DNA from: Trachelipus rathkii | Taxonomy: Eukaryota; Arthropoda; Malacostraca; Isopoda; Trachelipodidae | Direction of reading: 5' to 3' | DNA: 27,500 bases | Assembly (NCBI GenBank): GCA_015478945.1 | Contig: JABUQX010100038.1 | Span: 1-27,500 of the forward strand | Part shown: piece by piece, positions 1-9,593 of the stretch | Layout of the letters: the number at the start of each line of letters is the position of its first letter | How positions within the stretch are numbered: position 1 is the stretch's first letter | The notes under the pieces: model-generated | What the model was told of the DNA's origin: nothing | Databases searched by the model: none | Seen by the model: the letters and a program-made list of their open reading frames with translations, nothing else | Program-made: the position numbers and the translations under genes

Positions 1-270
1 CAGGAAGAAGAAGATGAAAGAACAAGCAACGAATCGAACCATGGATTATGAGAGGAGAAAGATTTAGTCGAAAGAAGAATGGGAGCCTGCTCATTCCGTC
101 AACGATTACAGCTGCCACCTTAGTGCCAGAAGCCGAAGCGTCATCAGAGTCAAAAGCAGTCATTCCAATTATAGTTAGCGTAGAAGAGACGCAAGGCCCC
201 CCCAATCAGACGATCAAAGTGCAGAAAAAATGCATAGGGCAGGACATGGAGCTTGTTTGAGCGAAAAGTT
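1..270. other. Unassigned sequence with a short open frame
   Basis: One open frame runs from 48 to 260 (70 codons). Its product is Lys/Glu/Ser-rich with no motif I recognise. It may be the upstream end of the decayed frame that follows at 271 in another phase. The first 30 bases are purine-rich (GAAGAAGAAG). Nothing here supports a host gene. Confidence 0.3.
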
Positions 271-870
271 TTAAATAATCGCATACAAGTTGTGGGTCCA
301 GATTACCATAGGAGCGAAAGGTGGTGTAATTTTATGAGAGAAGGACTAGTGTGAAACATAGGCAAGTGTGTTCAAGATTTGGTTGGGACCGATCGGAAAT
401 GTGTGTTGTTCTTAGGGGGATTAGTTGCTCCAGAATCGTTTGAGAATGCTGATCTGATTCGCCTCCTGCGCTACCTAAATCATATGGGAGGAAACCCAAC
501 GCATTCATATTGTGGTAGCATTGAAATCGCCCTAAATAGAGGACTGCAGTATTTGGATGAGAAGATATAAAGTCTCGTGAGTAAAGTATAAGATATTCAA
601 GAAGGAGTGAAAATCTATTCTGTTAGGAGAACAGTAGTAGAAACACAAGATTATGGTAGTAGAAGGAAGAAAGATTTGAGCCACAGAGCATCGAGTTAGG
701 AGATTCCGAGATTCACGAGAGTGGTTACAGGAAGTACTAATGTTTACATGGCAACACCTCCACCTTCAGATGGAATTATGAAAATAGGTTGATAGTTGGA
801 TACATTAAACGAGTTAGAGGATGAATTCTTAGCCATCTGAGTCTCAGACAAGAGCAAAAGTTAGGTTAGA
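271..870 (+). pseudogene. Unrecognised decayed reading frame
   Basis: A single reading phase (positions 271, 274, ...) gives protein-like sequence for about 200 codons, interrupted by stops near 352, 568, 589, 697 and again near 790. The longest open part is 379-570 (63 codons). It contains hydrophobic and charged segments such as CVLFLGGLVAPESFENADL and LRYLNHMGGNPTHSYCGSIE, followed after stops by VYMATPPPSDGIMKIG and LDTLNELEDEFLAI. The mixed composition is unlike the low-complexity frames elsewhere in the window, so it looks like a dead gene rather than chance. I do not recognise the family; a retroelement gag or a viral-type structural protein are possibilities only. An (ATT)n tract and then the first giant palindrome follow it. 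Confidence 0.35.
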
Positions 871-905
871 GTTAGAGAGGTGATATATAATATTCCAAGT
901 TTTAC

Positions 906-929
906 TATTGATTAATTATTATTATTATA

Positions 930-969
<40 letters not shown>

Positions 970-1007
970 ATTATTATTTTATTATTATTGTTTATATATT
1001 ATTATTT
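906..1007. repeat. (ATT)n microsatellite
   Basis: A near-continuous ATT/TTA trinucleotide tract with a few interruptions. It ends about 28 bases before the left tip of the giant palindrome, so it forms part of that element's left flank. Confidence 0.85.
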
Positions 1008-1034
1008 TCTAGCTGTCCTGTAGCACTTTTTGAG

Positions 1035-1270
1035 TGACGTCAGTAGTATACGGGTGGAAACTGACGGCCAAGGTGCATCGGCCAGAATGTTGAAAGGCAA
1101 TGTTTGCAAATGTTGCAAGCACATTTGGCAACATTGGGTTTTTCAAGTTGACGGTGTCAAGGTAGGGTTTTCACGGTCGGTGAGACCGAATTTAAGTTCT
1201 GGAGACCGACTTCCGAGGTTCTGAGTCTGAACTCAAGGATTTTAGCCACAGAAGTGGGGGCGGAGCCCCT
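1035..1270 (+). repeat. Left terminal segment of element 1
   Basis: Begins with TGACGTCAGTAGTATA and pairs with 9370-9593. It holds several TTGCAA/GTTGCAA repeats (about 1090-1135), a GGTCGGTGAGACCGAA dyad and the conserved block GGATTTTAGCCACAG. The first eight bases are a perfect palindrome, so they may be either the element tip or an 8-bp target duplication. Confidence 0.7.
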
Positions 1271-1569
1271 CAAAAGGGCTTTTTGGTTCCTAGAATAGGT
1301 TTTAAATGATCGATAGATCATTTTTGCATGATTCCAATTCGATTTATCGTAATCGATTACCCCTAAATCGATCTTTAAATCGTCTTTCTACGTGTTCTGG
1401 TTGGCATTTAACAATGAAAAACATAATCGAAAGAAAATAATTACTATAATTATAGCATTCGATTAATCGCTGTAGCTATTTGCCCGCCTTTTGACAGATC
1501 CAGCCTTTGCGATATGAAGGAATAGAAGATATTTGCTTTAAAACTTGGAAATATAATGCTATATATGGG

Positions 1570-1797
1570 CTAAGGCGAATCCGTGTAATCTTTCAAGTCT
1601 GTAGGATGTATATAGAGGGGGGGGTCACGCCCCCGAGAGCGAAGGTGAAATAATAAACGGCTACGCCCTTGTGTGTGTGTGTCGGGTGAGCAAAGATTAG
1701 GCTTAACGATTTCCAATCGAGCAGGTGAGTCACAGGCGAGTTTCGGTGACCGTAGGTCACCCCTAAGGGGTGTTGGCCCGCTTAGCGCCAAGGTCAA
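1570..1797 (-). other. Mirrored open frame in the left arm
   Basis: A 75-codon open frame whose translation (TPLRGDLRSPKLACDSPARL, then PNLCSPDTHT) reappears as a 79-codon frame at 8827-9066 on the plus strand of the other arm. The DNA is conserved to about the same degree as the protein and both frames differ at their ends by indels, so this is probably an inverted-repeat consequence, not a gene. It overlaps a hairpin, GGTGACC GTA GGTCACC, at 1745-1761. Confidence 0.3.
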
Positions 1798-2047
1798 ATA
1801 GTCTGAAAAACCACGTAGGCTTAACGAATCTGAATGAAATTTGGATGTGAGCTATATGATGAAGCAATCTCGTCGGAGACGAGCTTACGTCCCCTCTGCG
1901 TCCCCGGCCTGGAAGGGGGGATGCTGCCCCGCAAAAAATTAAAATTGATGCATAGAGATTGAACTTGGAGAAAGGCTGGAGGAGACGGAGTCGGATTGGT
2001 TCAGCTTCTGATCCAGGGACCCGCCGGAGGTTGGTCCCCCTTCACTG

Positions 2048-2183
2048 GAAAAAAAAAAAAAAAGAAGAAGAAATGCAAGGAATGCAAAACAGTAGCGAGG
2101 AAGGAGAGGAAGAAGAAAGAAGAAAGGAGGAGGAAAGGAGGAAGAAGAAGAAGAAAGGAAGAAGATGAGGAAGGAGAAAAAGT
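2048..2183 (+). repeat. Purine tract of the left arm
   Basis: A poly-A run followed by GAAGAA and GGAAGGA-type purines on the plus strand, mirrored by a pyrimidine tract at 8441-8567. The K/E/R-rich open frames over it are low-complexity translations. Confidence 0.8.
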
Positions 2184-2589
2184 TTTAAACTTAAGAGCTA
2201 CAAGATTGTGGGTGCGAAGTTTATAACAATCGTATAACTAACAATGTTGGTGGTCCTTATAAGGATTATCAAGGTCGTGGAGTTCGAATATGTGGTTATA
2301 AGATCGTGTAGGGTGTCTAGGACCGCCCATTAGGGGGGTTCGACTGGAAAAAAAGAGCACAGAGTGCAAAGCAGAGGTCGAAGGCGGAATGAAGAGGGAA
2401 GGAATGAAGAAGGAGTCTGACTCAGAGGATAGGATTGGAAAGGGCTGCCCCGGTGCTGCTCCGTGCGGTGGCCGAGTTAATTAATATTTTCAGTGTAATG
2501 TACAATGTTGGTGTCTATATATGTTATTGGGTCTGTAGATTTCGAAAATATGGTTTCAGAACCATCAAGAAATAAAAATAAAATAAATA

Positions 2590-2760
2590 AATAATAAAAA
2601 TTTCTTATTCTTTTTATGTTTATAACTTAACAAATTTAACGTTTTTACATACCGTAAAGCAGTAAATCACTAAATCAAACCACCATCCAGCCCCCCTCCT
2701 GCCACCCCTCCATGATCTTGTGATCTATTGATCTATTGATTAAGGTCACATTTCGGTATC
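2590..2760 (+). repeat. Iteron module, left arm of element 1
   Basis: The order is a TTCTTTTTATGTTTATAACTT lead-in, TTTTTACATACCGTAAAG, AGTAAATC and ACTAAATC octamers, a C-rich spacer (ACCACCATCCAGCCC...), then GATCTATT octamers and GATTAAGGTCACATTT. The same arrangement recurs about 21 times in element 2 and once in the right arm of element 1 (7870-8040, inverted). Confidence 0.8.
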
Positions 2761-3389
2761 AGTTTTCAATAAACATATACTAAAATCATCATACAGAGCA
2801 GCGAAAGTATACTGCCGTAACAAAGTTTTCACATCTAATTAATAAGCTTACTTAGCATCATCTGAACTATGAATAGAATGCACAACGAGAACTTAGCGCC
2901 TATCTAAACAAGAATAAATGGTTAACATTAACAAGGACACACTTACACGCGAGTAAAGTAACTAACATAACATCGAAAAACGTAACTTATTCAGCACTCT
3001 GTGCAAGCGCGTCTTCTAACATAAGCAATGGTAATCTTTACATTAACATGGTATATTTAACAAAAATTTACTATAACCTTGTGTAATTATCATACAGACC
3101 AATGAGTATACTCTAACGTAACAAAGTTTATCATATTAATAAAGTCATACATAACATTATCAGAACTAAGAATTAATGTACAATGACAAAACTGACACAT
3201 CCTAAGCAAGAATAAACTGCTAAAAATTACAAAGATTACATTACACAGCGCTAGCACAGCAGCTATCCTATTTAATGCATATCTCTGTAGAGAAACTAAA
3301 GAAGTCTTTTTATTTGCTGTACCAATAACCTTTACTTCATATAGGTTATTGATGAAAACTTTTTCCATGAACCAAGAATCTTGAAACAT
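2761..3389. other. Left-arm sequence without a gene
   Basis: A+T-rich arm sequence pairing with about 7270-7870. It contains two diverged versions of a passage reading roughly ACAACGAGAACTTAGC...AAGAATAAA...AACATTAACAAGG (about 2880-2940 and 3180-3240), suggesting an old internal duplication of about 300 bp. The 100-codon minus-strand frame at 3090-3392 has no recognisable domain. Confidence 0.4.
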
Positions 3390-3560
3390 CATTCGAAATG
3401 CTTGCTAATGAAGTGCATTGATGCTAGCTATAAATATTCCAACCTTCATACGAATCCTATCATAGTCTAATACATCCGTATGAGGGTTGGAATATAGCAT
3501 CAATGACTTCATTAGCAAGCATTTCGAATGATGTTTCAAGATCTCTGATAGGATCCGTAT
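3390..3560. repeat. Nested hairpin block, left arm
   Basis: Local inverted repeats lie inside the arm. CGAAATGCTTGCTAATGAAG near 3394 is the complement of CTTCATTAGCAAGCATTTCG near 3509, and ATTCCAACC...CATACG pairs with CGTATGAGGGTTGGAAT around it. A related block is at 7040-7240 in the other arm. This is a palindrome within a palindrome. Confidence 0.75.
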
Positions 3561-3614
3561 GAGGGTTTGAATCAATTTCACTTTTGGTGATGATCAGTCA
3601 CCTGACTGGAAATA

Positions 3615-3866
3615 CTATGTAAAGGTCCTCGTAAAGAGAACATTCGTAGGAGCAGAATGAGAGGTCATACCAATACCACACACGCGAAAAATGTCCTTAC
3701 TGACGAATTTGGATGTATAAACAGCTCTAAAAGGTAACGAGATTCTTTCTTTCAGGCTATCAGATATAAAGTAAACAAAGAATACAATGGCAGCGAACAA
3801 AACCATACTCAGTTTCAAAAAGGGTATATCATTCTCGTTAGACAACAAACAACAACACAACAACAA
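3615..3866 (-). other. Second mirrored open frame
   Basis: An 83-codon frame with a hydrophobic stretch (LSMVLFAAIVFFVYF) followed by LKERISLPFRAVYT and SHSAPTNVLFTRTF. The last parts recur in the 60-codon frame at 6842-7024 (plus strand) of the other arm. Between them the two translations diverge through indels, so selection for protein is not shown. I would not call it a gene. Confidence 0.25.
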
Positions 3867-3883
3867 TAACAGTCCAAAATACA

Positions 3884-3896
3884 GATTTTTTTTTTT

Positions 3897-3940
<44 letters not shown>
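3884..3940. repeat. Poly-T tract in the left arm only
   Basis: A run of over 50 T with one A. The mirror position in the right arm (near 6745) has only a short ATTTTTT, so the run has expanded or been added in one arm. Confidence 0.85.
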
Positions 3941-4014
3941 TCTATAAACAACCAGCTATGATAGCAATAGACATTAAGCAAATTCTAGGTGCAAACCTAA
4001 CCATTACCCTACTA

Positions 4015-5004
4015 AAAACTAATCTAGCTCACGTTTCTAACACATTCATCGTCGGTTAACACAGTAATATCTTACATAAACTCATCATTTCTCTAACAAA
4101 TCAGTTTTATTTTCACATTGTCATAGTAATATTAACATAACGTACCTAACTTACGGATAAACAGTTTTCATTAATCAAGAGTATATAAAGCAACACATAA
4201 CGCTTCGAGAGAAAACCCAGGGGATGTGCTCCTTGTAACACCTAACGCTTTCATGCGGTAACATGAAATATTTTTATCCTTACCCTATTTTAAGCCCCCT
4301 TCCCCCCCTTTCAGAAAATAACATTTCAAAACTGTTAGGTTTGGCAACGGCGCATCATACAGAGGCGATTTGATAGCACTGTAAGCACGGTAAGCACTAC
4401 TTGAGATGCAGCGAAGACGGCCATCCTCGGGGTACCCTGAAGGAGGTGTAAGCGGTAAGGGCACAGCCGCTTTGAGTCTGAGCGCTTATGTAACAGGTAA
4501 AGACGTATTATCTAACAAATCCCTTTACAAAGTGCTGCAACTCTATGCAAGATACCAAGCATCTCGACCTAATAATTGACACTGTCTTCATTCCAAAAGT
4601 GTCAGCACGGGGTCTCTAGTAATAACATCATTTGAACTATGAAGTAAACGTAGACATTACAAAATTCTCGGACAAACCTGACATTACACACAAAAACTTA
4701 ACGCTAGGCTCACGTTTCTAACAAATCATCGTCAGGTAACACAGTAATATCTAACAAAACTCATCATTTCTGGCTAACCAATCAGTGTTATAATTTCACC
4801 CTGTCATAGAAATATTTAACATAACGTACCTAAGTTAACTTACGAATAAACAGGTTTCATTAACCAAGAGTATCTAAAGCACAACACCACCTCCCGAGAG
4901 AAAACCCAGGAGGGATGCGCCCCCCTTGAAAGAGTGTGAATCTTGAGAGGGGGATCACCCAAAGGGTGTAAGCGGGCATTACCGCTCCGAAGGAGGGGTA
5001 AGGT
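4015..5004. repeat. Tandem ~680-bp units, left arm
   Basis: A passage CTCACGTTTCTAACA...CACAGTAATATC occurs near 4028-4070 and again near 4707-4752, about 680 bp apart, each followed by ...AACATAACGTACCTAA...AAACAG and a GAGAGAAAACCCAGG block. The second unit runs into the central hairpin. Confidence 0.7.
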
Positions 5005-5080
5005 CTCAGCCCTTCGGGCTGAGGCCCAGAGCCCGCTTACACCCCTTCGGGTGATCCCCCCTCTCAAGATTCACAACCCT
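4935..5080. repeat. Central G+C-rich hairpin of element 1
   Basis: GTGAATCTTGAGAGGGGG at about 4936-4953 pairs with CCCCCCTCTCAAGATTCAC at about 5056-5074, then GATCACCC with GGGTGATC and GTAAGCGGGC with GCCCGCTTAC. The tip is CTCAGCCC TTC GGGCTGAG (5005-5023). The region is far richer in G+C than its surroundings. Open frames on both strands here are reflections of one another. Confidence 0.85.
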
Positions 5081-6720
5081 TTCAGGGGCGCCATCCCTCC
5101 TGGGTTTCTCTCGGGAGGTGGTGTGTGGCTTTAGATACTCTTGGTTAATGAACCCTGTTTATTCGTAAGTTAGGTAGGCGTTATGTTAATATACTATGAC
5201 AGGGTGAAATTAACACGGATTTGTAGAGAAATGATGAGTTTTGTAAGAATATTACTGTGTTACACATGACGAATGATGTGAAGAAACATGTAACTAGGTA
5301 AGTTTTTTGTTGAGTAATGTCAGGTTTGTCCGAGAATTTTCAAATGTTAGTGTCTTATTCATAGTTTCAAATGATGCTATACTAGAGACGTTGTGACACT
5401 TGATTGAAGGTGTCCAATCATAGTCGACGATGCTGGTAATCTTGATAGATTGATCACTTTGTTAAGGGTATTTTTGTTAGATAATACGTCTTTACCTGTT
5501 TCTGATATGCGAGAAAAGTGGCTGTTGCCTCGCGCTTACAGCGCCTTCAGGGTACCCGAGATGGGTCTTCGTGCATCTCTCGGGGTGATCTCAAAGTAGT
5601 GCTTACAGTGCTTACAGTGCTATCTGTATGATGCGCTGTTGCTTAATCTAACAGTTTTGAAATTATATTTTCTGAAAAGGGGGCGGGGTCTAAAATAGGG
5701 TAAGGATAAAAATATTTCATGTTACCTCACGAAAGCGTTAGGTGTTACAAGGAGCACATCCTCAGTTTTCTTCGGAAGGTATGTGTTGCTTTGATACTTC
5801 TTGATTAATGAAAACTGTTTATTTAAGTTTGGTACGTTATGTTAATATTACTATGACAATGTTGAAAATAACACTGATTTGTTAGAGAAATGATGAGTTT
5901 TTTGTAAGCAAGATATTACTGTGTTAACCGACGATGATGTGTTAGAAAACGTGAGCCCTAGATTAAGTTTTTGTTGGTTAATGTTAGGTTTGCCCTTGAA
6001 TTTTGCTAATGTCTATGTTTTATTCATAGTTCAAGATTGATGTTATACTCAAAACGAGTGAACACTTTGGATGTAAGATGTGTTAATTGCAATAGGTGCG
6101 AGATGCCTGGTATGCTTTGATAGATTACTCTACTTGTTAGGGATTTTGTTAGATAATACGTCTATTACCTGTTACAGATAAAGGGTCAGCTCAAAGGGCT
6201 GTGCCTTACGCGCGCTTACACCCTCTGTGCAGGTACCACGAAATGGGTCTTCGTGCATGCTCTCTGGGGTGATCTCAAGTAGTGGCTTACAGTGGCTATC
6301 AAATCGCCTGCTGTATGATGGCGCTGTTGCTTAATCTAAGCAGTTTTTGAAAGTGATATTTTCTGAAAGGGGGCGGGGTCTTAAATAGGGTAAGGATAAA
6401 AATATTTCATGTTACCTCATGGAAAGCGTTAGGTGTTACAAGGAGCACATCCCCCTGGGTTTTCTCATGGTTAGGTTATGTGTTGCCTTAGATACTCTTG
6501 ATTAATGAAAAACTGTTTATTCGTAGTTAGGTACGTTATGGTAAATATTATATGACAATGTGAAATAACACTGATTTGTTAGAGAATGATGAGTTTTTTG
6601 GTAAGATATTACTGTGTTAACCGAGCGATGATGTTTAGAAACGTTGAGCCTAGATTAAGTTTTGTGAGGGTAATGCTTAGGTTTGCCCTAGGAATTTTGC
6701 TAAATGTCTATGCTTATTCA
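5024..6720. repeat. Tandem ~680-bp units, right arm (three copies)
   Basis: The mirror of the left-arm unit appears three times. The landmark ATATTACTGTGTTA lies near 5246, 5912 and 6605, and AAATATTTCATGTTACCTCA with AAAGCGTTAGGTGTTACAAG lies near 5710 and 6400. The left arm has two, so the extra unit explains most of the ~600-bp arm difference. Confidence 0.75.
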
Positions 6721-6742
6721 TAGTGGTTGGTTATAAAGAACT

Positions 6743-6801
6743 TATTTTTTGGACTGTTATTGTTGTTGTTGTTGTTTGTTGTTGTTGTTGTTTGTTGTCA
6801 T
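6743..6801. repeat. (GTT)n tract, right arm
   Basis: Imperfect GTT/TTG repeats, the mirror of an ACAACAAC-rich stretch at 3842-3875. Longer in the right arm. Confidence 0.8.
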
Positions 6802-7039
6802 CTTCGTCTATATATACCCCTTTTTGAACTGATATGGTTCGTTGGTGCGTCGTATTCTTGTTTCTTCTGATTGGCTGAAAGAAAGAATCTCGTTACCTTT
6901 TAGAGCTGTTTATACATACGAATTTCGTCAGTTAGACATTTTTCGCTGTGTTGGTATGATGGCCTCTCATTCTGCTCCTACGAATGTCTTCTTTACGAGG
7001 ACCTTCGTAATACCCAGCAGGTGACTGATCATCACCAAA

Positions 7040-7240
7040 AGTGAAATTGATTCAAACCCTCATACGGATCCTATCATAGTCTGTTACAACCGTATGAGGA
7101 TTGGAATCAATTTCGTCAAAAGTGAAATTGATTCCAACCCTCATACGGATGTATTAGACTATGATAGGATTCGTATGAGGGTTGGAATATAAGCATCAAT
7201 GACTTCATTAGCAAGCATTTCGAATGATGTTTCAAAATCT
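7040..7240. repeat. Nested hairpin block, right arm
   Basis: ATTCCAACCCTCATACGGAT and its complement alternate around CTATCATAGTCT. It contains an extra ~100-bp inverted copy compared with the left-arm block, with GTGAAATTGATTC occurring twice (near 7040 and 7115). Confidence 0.7.
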
Positions 7241-7869
7241 CTTGGTTCATGGAAGAAGTTTTCATCAATAACCTATATGAAGTAAAGGTTATTGATAAAA
7301 ACTTCTTCCATGGACTTTTTAAGTTTCTCTACAGAATATGCAGAAGAATGGATTAGTGCTGTAGGCTGTATGTTGGATCTTTGTTAATGTTAGGAGTTTA
7401 TTCTTGCTTAAGATGGGACATGGTGTCGTTGTACATTATATTTCTTAGTTCAGGTTATGTTATGTTAACTTTATTAATATGAAAACTTTGTTTACGTTAG
7501 AGTATACCATTGGTCTGTATGATTAATTACACACGTTATGGCTAATTTTTTGTTACATAATTCCAGTTAATGTAAAATTAACTTGTTTATGTTAGAGACA
7601 GGCTTGACAGAGTGTGAATAAGTTAACGTTTTTGGATGTTATGTTAGTTAACTTTACTGTGTGTTATAGTGTGGTCCTTTGTAATGTTAACATTTAATTC
7701 TTGTTTAAGATGGGCTAAGTTTCTCGTTGTGGGTTATATTCATAGTTGAGATGATGTTAAGTAAGCTTTATTAATGTGAAACTTTGTTACGTCAGCACAT
7801 ATATTGGTTGATGTTTGTATAAAGAACTTGATTTTATGTATGTTTATCCAAAATGATACTTGTTATACA

Positions 7870-8040
7870 AAATATGCAATAGATCAATAGATCACAGAAT
7901 GGTCAGGAGGGTGGCAGGAGGGGGGCTGGATGGTGGTTTGATTTAGTGATTTACCGTCCTTTAGGGTATGTAAAAACGTAAATTTGTAATTATTAACATA
8001 ATATATTTATTATTTTATTTGATTTATTTATTTATTTTTT
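7870..8040 (-). repeat. Iteron module, right arm of element 1
   Basis: Read on the minus strand this is the same order as at 2590-2760: GATTTAC-type octamers (7940-7960), a G-rich spacer on the plus strand (GGAGGGTGGCAGGAGGG) and AATAGATC octamers (7880-7897). It is the only copy in this arm. Confidence 0.8.
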
Positions 8041-8440
8041 ATTTCTTGATGGTTCTGAAACCATTATTTTCGAATCTACAGACCCATAAACATATTAAGA
8101 CCACCAACATTGTTCATTACACTAATTATTTAAATAACTCGCACGACCGGAGCCAGCACCGGTGCAGGCTCCGACCTACTGCTCTGAGTCAGACTCCTTC
8201 TCATTCTTCATTCTTCTTCTCCTTCGACCTCTGTTTTTTGCACTCTGTGCTCTTTTTTTCAGTCGAAACCCGCCCTAATGGCGTCGCTAGAGCACCTACA
8301 CGGACTTATAACGCATGCATATATCGAACTCCACGACCTTGATCAATCGCTTATAAGGCCCAACATTGTTGTTATACGATGTTTATTAAGCTCGCACCGC
8401 AGCCTTGCTCCAGCACCGTGGCCACTAGCCGATTCTGAAT

Positions 8441-8567
8441 CTTCCTCATTCTTCTTCCTTCTTCCTTTCTCCTTCCTCCCTTCTCTTTCGCTCTCCTTCT
8501 CCTTTCTTCTTTTCCTGCCTCCTTTCCTCTGTTTGGCATTCGCATGCATTTCTTCTCATTTTTTTTC
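8441..8567. repeat. Pyrimidine tract of the right arm
   Basis: CTTCCT/TTCTCC-rich sequence, the mirror of the purine tract at 2048-2183. The 140-codon frame across it (8278-8700) is Ser/Phe/Leu low-complexity and not supported as a gene. Confidence 0.8.
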
Positions 8568-8826
8568 AGGAAGGGACGCCACCTCCGGCGGGTCCCTGAC
8601 TCAGAAGCTGAACGAGCCAACTCGACTCGACTCCGACTCCGCTCCGACCTCCGTCCTCCAGCCTTTCTCCAAGTTTCAATCTTCTATGATCAATTTTTAA
8701 TTTTTTGCGGGCAGCATCCCCTTCCCGGGGGACGCAGAGTGACGTAATCTCTGCGTCTCCGACGAAGATTGGCGTCATCATATAGGCTCAAGCATCCAAA
8801 TTTTCATTCGATTCGTTAAGCCTAAC

Positions 8827-9066
8827 GTGGTTTTCAGCACGTATTTGACCTTGGCGCTAAGGGGCAACACCCCCCTTAGGGGTGACCTACGTTCACCAAA
8901 ACTCGCCTGTGACTCACCTGCTCGATTAGTTATCGTTAAGCCTAATCTTTGCTCACCCGACACACACACAAGGGGCGTAGCGTTATATTTCAGCTTCGCT
9001 CTCGGGGGGAGCCCCGCTGCTATATACATCCGTACAGACTTGAAAATTACACGGTTTCGTCCTTAG
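8827..9066 (+). other. Mirrored open frame in the right arm
   Basis: Counterpart of the frame at 1570-1797, sharing TPLRGDLRSPKLACDSPARL and PNLCSPDTHT. It is included so that the pairing is recorded. There is no start context, domain or codon-level signal that makes it a convincing gene. Confidence 0.3.
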
Positions 9067-9369
9067 CCCATATATAGATTATATTCCAAGTTTCAAGCAG
9101 AATACTCTCTATTCCTTCATATCGAAAAGGCTGGTATCGTCAAAAGGCGGGCAATACTACAGCTGAATTAATCGAATGTTAATGTATAGTAATTATTTTC
9201 TTTCGATTATGTTTTTCATTGTTAAATGCCAACCAGAGCACGTAGAAAGACGATTAAAGCATCGTTTAGGGGTAATCGATCACGATAAATCGATTGGATG
9301 CATCAAAATGAATCATATCGGAGTCATTAAAACTCTAGGAGCGCAAAAGCAACCTTTTGACGGGGCTCG

Positions 9370-9593
9370 CGCCCCAGCTTCTGTGGCTAAAATCCTTGAG
9401 TCAGACTCAGAACCTCGAAAGTCGGTCTTCCGACATTAAATTCGGTCTCACCGACCTTTGAAAAACGCTAACCTGAACCGGTCACGTTGAAAAACCATGT
9501 GCAAAATGTTGCTTGCAACATTTGCAACATTGCTTTGCAACATTCTGGCCGTGACCTTGGCCGTCAGTTGTCCACCCTATACTACTGACGTCA
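9370..9593 (-). repeat. Right terminal segment of element 1
   Basis: Complement of 1035-1270, ending in TATACTACTGACGTCA at 9593. The sequence after it (TATTTTGTTGTTGC) does not match the left flank. Confidence 0.7.

Larger units (their letters stand above)
1035..9593. mobile_element. Giant palindromic foldback element (element 1)
   Basis: Nearly the whole 8.56-kb segment reads as an inverted repeat. Matching landmarks on opposite strands are 1035/9593 (tips), 1240/9390 (GGATTTTAGCCACAG), 1400/9230, 1700/8950, 2060/8560, 2700/7920, 3400-3550/7050-7230, 3850/6790 and 4943/5067. The centre lies near 5014. The arms are unequal (about 3.98 and 4.58 kb) mainly because the right arm has one more ~680-bp tandem unit. 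No transposase or other gene is visible, so it would be non-autonomous. Both ends are abrupt and the flanks differ, (ATT)n on the left and unrelated sequence on the right. That argues for a genomic element rather than a hairpin sequencing artefact, which would normally run to a read end. The superfamily is unknown; foldback-type DNA transposon is the nearest description. Confidence 0.75.

Noticed and set aside
264..2220. Partial likeness between 264-300 and 2180-2215 (AAAAGTTTTAAA ... TACAAG ... TTGTGGGT)
   Set aside because: Only short matching blocks in A+T-rich sequence; too weak to claim that element 1 captured flanking DNA.
1959..2226. Lys/Glu/Arg-rich frames
   Set aside because: Overlapping translations of a purine tract in two phases.
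4840..5134. Two frames on opposite strands with similar products at the centre of element 1
   Set aside because: They are the same DNA read through the central hairpin, not two genes.
8278..8700. 140-codon open frame, the second longest on the plus strand
   Set aside because: Ser/Phe/Leu/Pro low-complexity translation of the pyrimidine tract; its mirror in the left arm is not open in the same way.
1035..9593. Hairpin read or assembly artefact as the cause of the first palindrome
   Set aside because: Not fully excluded, but both tips are sharp with different flanks, arms differ by a whole 680-bp unit and by a poly-T run, and the module is shared with another element. An artefact would give near-identical arms extending to the end of a read.
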